Assembly (NCBI GenBank): GCA_043228905.1
Contig: JBHGNT010000017.1
Location: 8,370,001-8,434,000 of the forward strand
Direction: 5' to 3'
Length of the DNA: 64,000 bases
DNA from: Azolla caroliniana
Taxonomy: Eukaryota > Polypodiophyta
The translations under genes and the position numbers were made by a program. Shown in pieces: positions 30,990 through 42,670 of the stretch (positions are counted from its first letter, which is position 1; each line of letters begins with the position of its first letter). The notes under the pieces were generated by a model, which was given only the letters and a program-made list of their open reading frames with translations, ran no database searches and was not told the DNA's origin.

Positions 30990-32382
30990 TGTTATACGTT
31001 TTGGGTTAGGGTATGATAATGATAAACACCGTCTCCATTTGTTGTTGTCGTCGGCTTTGTCATCCCTATTCGGCCAGTCTGCAGTTGGCCTTCTGTTTTG
31101 GCCGAGGTCCGTTGCTTGGCCACTCTGTTCAATCATCATCCGGTTGTCGTTCTGTCATTGATGTCTGACGGTTGTCTCTCCGTCCATCGCTTTTCAGCGT
31201 CACTGTCGTTGTTTCGGTCAACTACTCCGGCAGGCTTTCCGGCTGTCGTCCGGCCATTACAGCCACTTCGGTGCTAACCAACTCTAGTTCTAGTTCCAAC
31301 TCTCTCTGTGTTGCTTCTTTTGGACACTATGAACACTTCCGATTCCAGTCCCGTGCATTCTCGGCAAATCCTGTCGGCCTCTACTCCACACACTGCGTCT
31401 TCCTCCGCAGTCTCCTAGTGGGTGTCTCTTTCCGGTCGTGATGGCACTGGCTCCCTTCTATTTGGAGTTTCAGTGTCGATTCCTTCTCCGTTGTTCGTCT
31501 GGCCGTCTTTCTAGTTACTTTTCTCCGTCTTTCTGGTTGTCTCTCGCACCATGCTTTCTTACACACACACGTTGCTAACCGCAAATTCACACATATGTTG
31601 CCATTCTCGCACACTCACAATGCGTCTCGTACATTTTTGGCACCATTTCTCAGACATTTATGACAAAAATAGACCAAATAAAACACACATATATAGAGAT
31701 TAATTTGTTGTAGAATTGTATGGCAATCAATCTTCCATTTCTGATTTCTTCCGCACATAATCGTAGCCTTTTGCTACATTTCATTGTTGCCATGTCTCTG
31801 TTGCGTATTAGTCTTCAACTTCATCTCCAAAAGGGGGTTGCCTTCGTGGTCACCAAAAAGTGTTATCGGTTTTAGGGTTAGGGTTAATATTTATGATAAT
31901 GATGATGATTGATGATAAAGATAAACATTGTGTAATAGTGAAGATGATGAATGGTATGATGGTGAGAGAGATCATGAAGATGTTAACATGCGATTGAGAA
32001 GCATTACGGGGTGGGGGGTGGTGCCTAGAATGGCTCCACCCCCCTCCCAAGGGGGTTCAACGTAAAAGGGGGGGGGGGGGGGGGGGGGGAAGAGAGAGAG
32101 AGAGAGAGAGAGAAATGACAAGAGAGAGATTGAGAGAAATGTTCCTTGTATTCATTCATTCCCCATAAGGGGTTAAATAGGTACAAAGGGGTAGATCCAC
32201 AAGGGTGCAAGCCCCCTTAGCATTCACACCTAGTCACTCACTCACACCTCGTTGTATCTACCACACTCACACTTACATTCACACTCATAATCGTATAAAA
32301 TCACACATACATATCAACGCATTACATCTTTCACCCTCACTTATCAAAGTTATCAATCACCCGTACATATCGGACGGTAACA
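30990..32382 (+). mobile_element. Small LTR element inserted in chromovirus integrase
   Basis: 1393 bp starting TGTTATACG and ending CGGTAACA, with GAGTA on both sides (30985-30989 and 32383-32387). The last 522 bp (31861-32382) form one LTR starting TGTTATCGG after a purine-rich stretch (AAAAGGGGG, about 31831). The first 40 bp repeat the start of that LTR (GTTTTGGGTTAGGGTATGATAATGATAAA). The 5' LTR is therefore almost wholly deleted. The internal 800 bp have no recognisable gag or pol. A run of 22 G (32068-32089) followed by (GA)n lies in the 3' LTR. Confidence 0.8.
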
Positions 32383-32387
32383 GAGTA

Positions 32388-32837
32388 TGGCTCTTACGTC
32401 GTCACATCAAGACTACTCGACCGTGCGACAAGTTGGATTATCGATGACTTGGTCCTTTCCGTATTACCGGTAAGGTTTATGATGTCACATTCTGCCTTGA
32501 TCTTCCTCCGCATCTTCAGATACATCCGGTCTTCCATAGTTCTCTTCTTGAACCTTATAAAGCAAACACTATTCCCGATCGTATTACACCACCTCCGCCC
32601 CCGCTTGAGTTAGACGCCAGCCCGGAGTATGAAGTTGTTGCCATCCTCGATTCCAAATTTGTTCACAACAAACTTTATTATTTGGTCGATTGGCTTGGCT
32701 ATAGTCCAAGTGAACGTACTTGGGAACCCGTCGAGCATGTCGCCAATGCTCAAGATCTTCTTGCTAATTTCCACCAACAGTATCCGGACAAAACCCGGTC
32801 CTCAATCAGTGTCGACTCGTTACATTCATCATCTTAA
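32388..32837 (+). pseudogene. Chromovirus integrase C-terminus and chromodomain
   Basis: Resumes the integrase C-terminal domain (WLLRRHIKTTRPCDKLDYR, stop, LGPFRITGKVYDVTF; HPVFHSSLLEPY). It is followed by a full chromodomain from about 32628: YEVVAILDSKFVHNKLYYLV then DWLGYSPSERTWEPVEHV. The aromatic-cage positions (Y, W) and the WEP motif are present. It would tether the integration complex to methylated histone. It ends at TAA 32835-32837, just before the polypurine tract. Confidence 0.92.
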
Positions 32838-32848
32838 GGGGAAGATAG

Positions 32849-33306
32849 TGTCATGATATGGCAAGACTCGAACCCATGACCTTATGTTATATGGATCGAG
32901 CTCTTGACCATTATACCATCTATTGTAATACGTAGAATGTTATTTTCATTTAAGTTTTATTATAGGAAATTAATGTATATTCCAGATTTCTCTGGAACAT
33001 TCTAGAAGCTTCAGGACTCCTCTTGAGAACACTATAACAAGAGGCACAAGGCATTATGTTGAACCAAATTGGTTCCAAATTGGTTCAACGCCAGTCTTAA
33101 GCCTCATAACCATTTTGTACTTACTCTTCATATAATATATCATCTGTTATTATCATCTCTCTCTCTCTCTTCCTCGCTATCTCTCTCTCTCTCTCCTCTT
33201 CTCTCTCCCTCTCTCGGGAGTCTTACGCAGTTCCGTCCTCTTAATACTAATAGTACTTCCCTTCTCCAGTACTAATTCGCTCTTTGTTTTAGTACTATTC
33301 TTGACA
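32849..33306 (+). mobile_element. Chromovirus 3' LTR
   Basis: 458 bp, TGTCATGATATG to TTCTTGACA, directly after the polypurine tract and before the duplication ACGAT. It is the uninterrupted counterpart of 25980-27411. Confidence 0.92.
32853..32920 (-). promoter_or_regulatory. tRNA-like sequence at LTR start, antisense (second copy)
   Basis: Same layout as at 25984-26050: GGTTCGAGTCT (32874-32864), TAATGGTCAAGAGC, and complementary ends. Its presence in both LTRs shows it belongs to the LTR and is not a separate insertion. Confidence 0.5.
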
Positions 33307-34324
33307 ACGATAAGTCGGATTCGAAATCGACGACAAATGTTTCTGTCTCACACCAACTATATTGGACGTGTCTTAGAATGATTCAACATGCAATCAGCCA
33401 AATCTACTTCAACCCCGCTCCCAATTAGTCTTCGGCTGTCTCAACAAGACTGCCCAATATCCGGTCCAGAGGGGGGAAATATGAAGTCTATTACATATGC
33501 ACCGGTAGTCAGCTCCTTGATGTACACGATGGTCACAACACGGCCTGACATTGCTCATGTCGTAGGAGTCGTCAGCAGATTTATGCACAATCCTGGTCGA
33601 TCACATTGGAACACAATAATGCATGTGTTCTCATACCTGGTGGGCACAAAAGACTATGGCATCCTATTTGGCCCAAACGATACTTCAGGCATAGTCGGTT
33701 TATACCGAATCACACTTTGTTGGCTGTGTGGACAGTTAAAAATGAACAACCGGATACTGCTTTAAATTCCTCAATGGACTACTAAGTCAACGACCGAGGC
33801 CGAATATGTAGCCGCGTCCAACATGGCGAAAGAGGCCTTATGGCTCGGTCAGCTGGCGCACACGTTTCAACAAGGCGACTCCGACTCAGCTCCAGTTGTC
33901 TATAGTGATAGTCAAAGTGTTCTTGCTTTGTCTACAAATCCGGTTCCGCACAACGCCTCGAAGCATATAGACGTGAGATATCACTTCGTGCTAGACTACG
34001 TCATTTCAGGAAGATCGACCTTGAGAAGGTATCTACAGCCAATAATGTTGCAAATGGGATGACCAAGTCTCTTCTAGCAGATCGATTCTGATCCCTTTGG
34101 CATCAAATGGGCATAACAAAGAAACAGTTTGATTGAGTCAGACACTCAGGATGGTTTCGGACACTCGGCATTAATAGTTCGAGATTCGGCTTAAGCTCTT
34201 CCGACTCTAGACGACCCGGCCTTCTATTCCTAGATTTTCCCGACTCGAACAAAGTCGACTTGTCAGACAACCTTATCTATTCTCTTTTCACAAATTTTTG
34301 TTGTAAATGCCCATTATGGGGGAG
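33307..34324 (+). pseudogene. Copia RT-RNase H, second part
   Basis: Continuation of the Copia at 25271-25979 past the chromovirus: NYIGRVLE then a stop, STPLPISLRL, SSLMYTMVTTRPDIAHVVGV. RNase H follows (TEAEYVAASNMAKEALWLGQ; VVYSDSQSVLALSTNPV), then KHIDVRYHFV. The frame is broken near 33763 and 34060. A polypurine-type tract TTATGGGGGAG precedes the LTR. Confidence 0.88.
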
Positions 34325-34667
34325 TGTCGAATGTGGGTATATAATGGTCGTATTCACATTGTCCCATTGGACACATTAGGTTTAGGCTATTTCTGTAAAT
34401 AGTGGAAAGGGCAGTTGCCCTAAGTCAGTTGAGATTTAAACTGACTCTAGTAACCTAGTTTTGGGGTTCTTCATTTTGTTGTTGCCACTATAACTCTTTG
34501 AGAGAAAAATATAGTTACATACTATTGTGCCTACTTTGGTGTACTTCTTTTCTCTATCTTGCTTGTTGATCTTGTCTTATGTTGTCAATCTGTTTCTTTT
34601 TATTCACTGAAGATCTTCATCTGAAAGAGTGTTGAGTTTGTTCCGCATCCCACTGGCTGGCTCCAAC
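34325..34667 (+). mobile_element. Copia 3' LTR
   Basis: Begins TGTCGAATGTGGG straight after the polypurine tract and ends near GCTCCAACA. It contains TATATAATGG near its start. No matching 5' LTR in the window. Confidence 0.65.
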
Positions 34668-37600
34668 AATAAGTTCATCACGTGCCTGGTTGTTAAAGCC
34701 ATTTGGGTGATTATATCACAAATTTAGGCATCAATCATAGGAAATATTTTGTCACCTTTTAAGTGGGTTTTTATTGAGGATTAAGGTATGCCTCCATCTC
34801 ATATAAGGTCGTGTTTGACTACCTTAGGTATTGGGGGATGTTGTTTAATTGGACCATGTGAAATGGTTTCTTATTTGATGGACTTCATGGGATAACAAAA
34901 CAACTCTGTAGGATGAAAGGGAAGTTGATTTGGTCATTTTCACATGTTATATGGGGACATTGTCCCAAGAGGAGATAGAGGGTGTTATCTAGTTTTACAA
35001 CAATTGAGAGGGTTTCCCTTGCAGTATCACTACTAATGAAGTAGTGAAGATAGCAAGGGTTGTATTATCATCTTGTTTTAATAACAAACATTGATTTACG
35101 GAAAAAAATAATCTAAAACCGTCACAATTTTACCAAGTTTAAGGTTTGAAACAACAGGTCATACTCATTTCTCTTGAAGACCATTTAAGAGATTTGTGCA
35201 TAACTTCAGTTGTGTGTATTTAAGATCTTCAATGAGATATAATCCTAAAGTTCATAAAAGAAATATGGGATCGATTCCCACCTTAGTGTTCAATATATAA
35301 TCATCTCCATGTATGGAGCGCTACCCTTAATCACCCTATTGTCCGATATATAACCATCCATACATATGGAGCCCTACTCATACATAGCACATGTTGAACT
35401 TAATCTTCCATTTTGTTTATTATATAACTGAAATCGCAGATTGTACTTCCAAACCATAAAAATGCCCAATAATAAGTGATGAAGAGATATAAAGAAAAGA
35501 TAGAGAAGAGAAAAGAATGCTACAATATTCTATTATAGAAATAATACAAATTGGATAGACTAGAAATACAACCACAAAATCAAAGAACTACTTGATTTCC
35601 GATCACCCAAACTCATAAAAGTCCTTCTTTCACCTCCTTCTTTCTTCTACTAAGACTCTTCTCAATTCTTTTAACCTTACATTCTTCCTTCTTCCTCCTT
35701 ATGGCTAAGAATACCCTCCTATGGTTTTCAGTTGCGTTATTCTTGCTTCTTCTTCTTCTTTTTTAAATATACTCGAGTCTATGTGAGGCGTTTTTTATAT
35801 GCCTATTTCTCCTCTATAATCCCAAATTTGTCATACAAGATATTTTGGAAAGCTCTCGTTGTCAATGTTTCTATGAATCTTTTCTTTAGAAATTTGGATA
35901 TCAAATAAAGAAGTTATGAGCTTTTTATCTAGCTAAATCTTTATATCCACGCCTTTTTGTTTTTCACTTTTTTGAAACGCTTCTATCTTTATCCATTAAA
36001 GTTCCTTCCATCTTTGATTGTTATGGTACTTGAATCTTCATATTGTGCTTTATTCTTGGGCACCCTAGCATCCAACATACTTGCAACAATATTTTCTTTC
36101 GAACAAAAATTGATTTCACATACGTAGCACACGTTGAACCTAATTTTCCATTTTGTTTATTCTATAATTCAAATCACAAGTTGTCCTTCCAAACCATAAA
36201 AATGCCCAATAATAAGTTCTCTAGTCTTTACAAACACCAAAACTTGCATGATATATTTGCAACCTAACTTCCTTTTAGCTACAAAGTCTTAAACATAAAA
36301 ACGATGTCATTGATAAACAAAACAAAAAAGCATTTCCCCTTAATGTGTTGACTAGCTTGAACCAATTGTTTCTCAAATGTAAGTTTCTTGTATGCTGGAA
36401 AAATATCTTTAAAACTATAATATGATTGGATTAATCTATCGATCCATTGCAAGAGTTGTAGAACAACTGAAGGACACATATAACCAAATAATGTTCAATC
36501 ACAATAGGGCTTTACGAATTAAGAATGAACTCATAACTCCCAATGATTTCGGCGTAAAAATCATAATATGAATAACTACTTGCAGTTCAACTTTTCATAT
36601 CGAGTACTACATATTGAAGATGCATACATCAAGAACATCTACGATCATAATATCACCAGATCTAATGTGTTGACAATGATTAAGATAAGATAATCTTACC
36701 TTTGAAAGTATTTCAATCAAGAAAATCACAAATCTAAGTAGAATGCCAAAAACATGCTCCATATAGCGTATGTGTTTTTGCTATTGTTGATAACATGAAA
36801 GAACATGAGGGATGTACATATCACATAGTTAAATTCCATAACGCCCGAGTTTCCATAACCAATGTGAGAGGGAAAGATATGCACATCTATTTCAAAGAGC
36901 CCGAGCTTCCATTTTCAAAACCAATATTAGGAAGAATGATTACTAGAAAATATACATTTGGACAAAAATATCATAATAACAATCAAGAAATCTATGTGGT
37001 AGTTTACTACATATCAAATGAGCTCTTTAAGCTTTGTGACAAGTATAGTTGTATAAATATGAACCCTTTGCAACCGACAAAAATATGTCGAACATATAAC
37101 TTGGGAAAAGGAGTTGGAGCTACATTGAAATCCCATCTGACAATTATCCAGCAAGGCCACTCATATAGGTGCAAAGCACCCACATGGTCAGATGCAATGA
37201 AATGCAACTCGGTCCTTTCATATCAAGGGGAAACATATACCACTACAACAAGCAATGAAAGTATAAAAGGCTACTAACTAGCTAATGACCAACGTGCAAC
37301 TACAACAACATCCCTTAGTTTTGGGGATCTTATTAACTCCAATCATGGGCCAATGCGTATATTGTAAATCATAATTGAATATGACAAGTAAAATTATCAT
37401 CATGCCCCATGAACATTGGTAGTAGAGCTATTGGGCAACTTGCATTATTATCAATAGAGAAACAAGACAAAAATTGAAGGTAAAATTTAAGTGCTTATGA
37501 GATAATTTTTTTAAGGGTGAACAATCTAGAGCTTCTATAACGGTTCATTAAGCATTCTATGTACCTCGACATGACTGACATACTAAAACATGGAAAATCA

Positions 37601-40600
37601 TGATTCAAGTGTACATCTTTCCAAGTCAGCATCAAATCATCTTTCAAGTTAGCATTGTATCCATGAGAAATTCAAGAACAAATTATATCTATCTATTTTA
37701 AATTTTCTCATGAACTTTTCCTTCCAAAACTATATCTCTAATTGATTAAATTTGATCTCACTTGGCATACTTATATTGGAGAAGCAATGTTAGTGTCCAT
37801 CTGATGCTCAACATTCTTGCCACTACCCTAAAACATCATGTTTGTCTAGATTAAACAAAATATTGGTGAGAATTCGACTCCAAGCCTCATTCATCATGTC
37901 ATTGGGTAAAAATATATAAGAACTTCAAATGACTATTGAAGGGGGCAAATGAATATTGAATCATTATGAGGTGTGCAAACTCAAAATCAAGAGAATTATT
38001 TGTCGGCCAACTCTATTGCCAATACAAGAAAAAACAACAATTGATCCAACTTACATGTCACAAACCAAAATTTCACATTTTTAAAAGAAGAGAAGCAAAG
38101 TGGGTGATTAATCATTCTTAAATTTTACACCAAAGGAAAGTAGAACTAATTTATTTCCTATAGAGATTTCACTGAGCATATACTCAACTAATGGTTGTAT
38201 AATTAGTTTTGATTCCATTTCTTGGATGGGCCTCACATCCACTTGATAAAGCAAGAATGTCAATGTGTTCTATGCATCTAGCTTCCCTCCTTACTTGATA
38301 GAATTCACCTTAGTGCCATGACCCCTATATATGCTCAATTGCATCGTTAGCATGTCATCAATAAACATCATACGCATATCAAATTGTCATATTGTTATAA
38401 TATTTGGTCCAAATGCTCTTGATACCAAACACTATCATAGATTGCAATGTCCTCATCGATCAAGTTTGTGTGCATAGAAACATCCACCTCATCAAGCAAC
38501 ACAAACAGCATCACCAACACCATATGTCTAAGTCTTTTGTAAGCCACTAAAAAATTTACTTCGACAAATAAAAAGGGTAAATGTGTTAAGAAATATTAGA
38601 GTTTTTGTATCGTAACATTTATCATCTCATCCCACCACATGTGTGTATAAACAAAAAGACTTGTTTATCTTTTTGTAGGCACACATCATTACTTTGTTTT
38701 TTCTTTTGGACAATGGCCAATGAATGTCCCTTGTGGACTTTTGTAAAATGTCTTCAAAATCTCACAACTATAGAATCATAGATACATTAAAAATAAGGAA
38801 TCTTTGGGTTACATAAATCTCTTCATGCAAGGGATTTGAAAAGCAATTTTTTCTTGTTTAGAGGCAATGCTAAGTTAATAAAGGATACCAATTTTTATTG
38901 GGTTTGACAGGGCTTTCGTAATTTTGTAGAATTTACTTGCTTGCTTGTTAATAATATTATTCTATTATGCATGAACATTTACCATATGATAAATTGGTCT
39001 TGGGACTTTAATGTAGTGGAATATGATAACATTAAGACATGGCATATATCTATCACATTTTGTACCCATTACTACATGGTCATGATATATTATACATTCA
39101 TGATGTTGTACGGCGAAGGAATTAATTGATCGATGTGACTATAGACCACATGATATAAAAAGGGTTCAAGCTCAATATATATTAAATTTATAACTATGAT
39201 GAATATATCAAATTATCAACTGATTAATGTGCCGCTTTAGGAATCTTTATGTAGATATTATGATAGAAACCAGAAAACAAGTTGCATTGCAATTCAACTA
39301 CTTGTCAAAGAAGGACGACTTTTTTCCAAGAGGTTAACCGAATGTGTCATAAAGATCCTTTAGGGCAAGGAAAAATTATTGAACGAAGATGGAAAGCTAA
39401 CATCTGACGACAATACAATACAAATTTTATAAAATTTACTTGACATAATTTGATTGGTGCATGCTAATGTTGGATGTTAGGTCACCACCATATAAAGATA
39501 GCAAATGTGAGAAAATGCCAAGACCGCATATAATGAAAGCGGTTACATCATCCTCCGTGAAGTAGTTGCATTATCCTTTTTGTTATCATTGCTCATGCAA
39601 TGACTCCATAAAGACAATGTTGAGAGGCATAGACACTTGTAACAGCTTTATTTCTAAGTTACATGTTTGTCTCAATAGGCGAAGACCTTACGGTTGCTTT
39701 GTTTAACACTCCATTTCGTCCACATTGCCATTTCCTAAGGTAATGCTATCGTTTTCAACCCCTGGATCCTTCTAGAAAGTAAAACTTTTTCATAGAGCCA
39801 TGGTTTTTTTTCAAGAGTACGGCTTTTCGTAGCTTTGTACGATCCCGTATTTAAAAACCAAAGAAATCACGACGAAGATTTTTTAAGCTAACACTAGATT
39901 GCAACCTACAACCTGATGACCATCAGAAGGCATCATCATGTTTTGTGTTTGTCATATTCATATGGAGGTAACATTTTCAGCATAATCATTACCTTGTAAA
40001 ATGGCTAAAGTTACTAGACATGGCATTATCATCATCAATTGCAAACAAGCACGACAGTAGATACATTTGTATTTAACCCATGCCAGGAAAAGTATCACAT
40101 CCAATGTTCAAAAGGAGAGACCTGATTCTTACCCAAAAAAAAGAAATGACCAAATAAACTCTCAAATCTTAGAAACATAGAAGAAAAGACACCTTGACTT
40201 TATTTATTTTTGAGTTGTATCCAATTAAATAGCCTTGATAAGTTTAGGTAAATAACTTTTCTTTAACAATTAATACTTCGACAATGAGGTCGTTCGATCC
40301 TTAATCAAAATTACAAAATCATCATGGGTTGGTTTGGGAGCTATTGGAGTGCACAATTACTCAGCCCTTCAAACTGTTGATCAACATGTTGAATGATATG
40401 AGGTTTACAAAACCGAAAAAGAATTACAAAATGTGATGTAGTTAAGCTAAAACAAGGGCGAGAGGGGAAAAAAAATTGTATAGGAAGGACTCATTTTTTA
40501 TAATCAAACATGAGGACACTATCATTACAACCAAGGAGACGAAAAATTAACTCTCCTTAGAAGGCCTTTGATGATAAGGAATTTTCTTCTTCGTCGTCTT

Positions 40601-41020
40601 CTTCTATCTCACTCTTTTTGAACAAAAACAAGCAAAGATCTTTACCATGTGTTGGCTTCGTATGTCCTTTCCTCATGTCATGTCGAATTTTGCTGAGACA
40701 TTGGTGCAGCCATGACTCGAATGTCGCCGCTAAATGAGACGGAAAGAATTAAGCGAATGCCCATTTTGAATTATGCTGAGACAACTGACTGGTTCACCCG
40801 CAGCTTGCATGCTGCTAAATGAGATGGCAAAAATTAAGGCAATGCCCATTTTGAACGAGGTTGAAAAAGCCCAAAAGAGGAAAGATGGAGAAGAATCGGC
40901 AAGAACACAATGTGATACACTCATATTACTCGATCATGGGAAAGACACCAAATATTTGTGATGTTGGCATCATTAGATCACATACTACTAATACTACTAT
41001 ATTAATTGTTGTATACGGTA
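34668..41020. other. Long AT-rich stretch without recognised genes
   Basis: About 6.3 kb with only short, unsupported open frames. One imperfect direct repeat of about 100 bp occurs at 35385-35482 and 36125-36217 (both hold CTTCCAAACCATAAAAATGC). An orphan ORF lies at 36795-37277, described separately. Probably old transposon debris. Confidence 0.6.
36795..37277 (+). CDS. Orphan ORF, 160 aa, unrecognised
   Basis: Longest open frame in this 6-kb stretch. The product is soluble-looking, with KGKDMHIYFKEPELPF-like and YTFGQKYHNNNQEIYVVVYY-like stretches and several Cys. I recognise no domain. In such AT-rich DNA a 160-codon frame is somewhat unusual but can arise by chance. It may equally be a decayed transposon fragment. 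Low confidence that it is expressed. Confidence 0.2.
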   Translation: MKEHEGCTYHIVKFHNARVSITNVRGKDMHIYFKEPELPFSKPILGRMITRKYTFGQKYHNNNQEIYVVVYYISNELFKLCDKYSCINMNPLQPTKICRTYNLGKGVGATLKSHLTIIQQGHSYRCKAPTWSDAMKCNSVLSYQGETYTTTTSNESIKGY

Positions 41021-41210
41021 TCCCAACACTAATATACTACTACTAATATACTAATATACTAATATACTAATATACTAATATACTAATATACTAATATACT
41101 AAAATACTAATATACTAATATACTAATAGACTACTATACTAATATACTACCATACTACTATACTACTATACTAGCTGCTGCTGCTACTACTACTACTACT
41201 ACTACTAGCT
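41020..41210. repeat. Microsatellite (ATACTAAT)n and (CTA)n
   Basis: Imperfect ACTAATAT repeats from about 40985, densest 41036-41170, grading into CTGCTG then (CTA)n to about 41207. It lies about 250 bp beyond the 3' end of the kinase gene. Confidence 0.9.
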
Positions 41211-41457
41211 CAGCTTCCTCCTCTTGGAAGTGTACATATAAGAGAGGTAGATAAAACGCATTCTTGCCATGCAAAGAAGGAATGTTTGGGGATAAGAAGG
41301 ATAGAGCAGGGGAGAGATCTCTCTCCCTCTTGTTTTTGTGTGTTTCCCCAAAAACCTCTCAAAAAGCCCCTCTAAAAATAGTAGAGGAGAGAGCTGTCTC
41401 TTGCTCTCAGTTATTTCTTGAGGAAAAATGCTGTCATTGCCTAACTGACCTACTTAA

Positions 41458-42610
41458 CTAAATGGTATCCTCTTTGTTGGAGATATGTGGAGGAGGATGG
41501 GTGGGTATTATCTCAATCGTCGTTGGAATAGCATGATCATCGGGCTCAGGGAAGATCTCACTGGATCCGGGCCTCCTTAGAGACACTTCACCATGACCAC
41601 TACTCCCTTGAGACCCACCCCCATTCAACATGAGCTTCACCATGTTCTTTTGCAAGTGTTCTTCCCTTAGAGACCCTGGTATCACCACAGCCTCCGAAGA
41701 GCTATGTCTCCAACTACCAAATAAGGCAGCATTCCATGACCCCTGTGAAGAGCCTCTAGATCTCCCAGACCCATTCAGCTTATCCTCCCTTACCACTTTC
41801 AGTGGGTTCTCCAATGCCTTTAACACATATCTCATCAATGGCCTTTTTGAAGGTTTTGGGTTGAGACATGATTTGGCCACAATGGACATTGCCCAAACCT
41901 CTTCCAGAAGATCTTCATCCACTAGCAAACTTGGGTCTAGGATTTTGTTGATTGAATCTTTATCATCTAGATTGATGAGGTTTAGTGACCACTCGATCCA
42001 TGCATCGGTTGTGGAAGGGTCTTTTGACCCACTTAACCCCAGCTTCCCTGACACCAGCTCCAAAAGCACTTTCCCAAAGCAATATACATCATGGGCGCAT
42101 GTAGGAGTTGCATTGCCTGAAATTTTTACATGAACTTTTTCTCTTTAAAAAACCAATTTTTATGTCCTATCATCCGATAACTAAAATCTTTCAGTTTATG
42201 AGATGTAAGTGTTTTCAAGTTTCAAACTGTCTTTTAAGGTTGGATAAAAGTTAGTACCTGCTTCTCCATGCTCCAATGCCCTGTTAAATCGGAAAAAACA
42301 TACACTTCTAAGGTCTCATTTTTGCCAAAAAATGCATTCTTAGACCATTAAAACAGTATACGCATCGTTATTTATATCAGCACTGGCTAGTTTTTTCTAT
42401 GTTTTTTAAGAACATTTTTGGATATTAATTATGATCAGTATTTTGTCATGGTTTTGTTCCTGTATTTACGAAAATAAATAAGGGATTAAAATTAATCTAG
42501 CAAAAAATAAGACAAATGCCTAATTCTCTTTTAATTTCAGATACCACCAAATCATTTATACCCACCCATATATATAGAGTAAGCTTCAACGAATGAAGAT
42601 TGACTATCAC

Positions 42611-42670
<60 letters not shown>

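Larger units (their letters stand above)
25980..33306 (+). mobile_element. Chromovirus (Ty3/gypsy with chromodomain), nested
   Basis: 7.3-kb LTR retrotransposon inserted in Copia RT with the 5-bp duplication ACGAT (25975-25979 and 33307-33311). LTRs begin TGTCATGATATG and end TTCTTGACA. The order is LTR, gag, RT-RNase H-integrase, chromodomain, polypurine tract (AAGGGGAAGATAG), LTR. Protease and the N-terminal part of RT have been lost by an internal deletion near 28640-28790. It hosts two younger insertions (26067-27056 and 30990-32382). Confidence 0.92.

Noticed and set aside
31866-31890. Interstitial telomere repeat (TTTAGGGTTAGGG)
   Set aside because: Only two imperfect units; part of the LTR start of the small element and repeated at 30999.
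41036-41170. Origin or matrix-attachment region
   Set aside because: It is a simple microsatellite; AT-richness alone does not support such a call.
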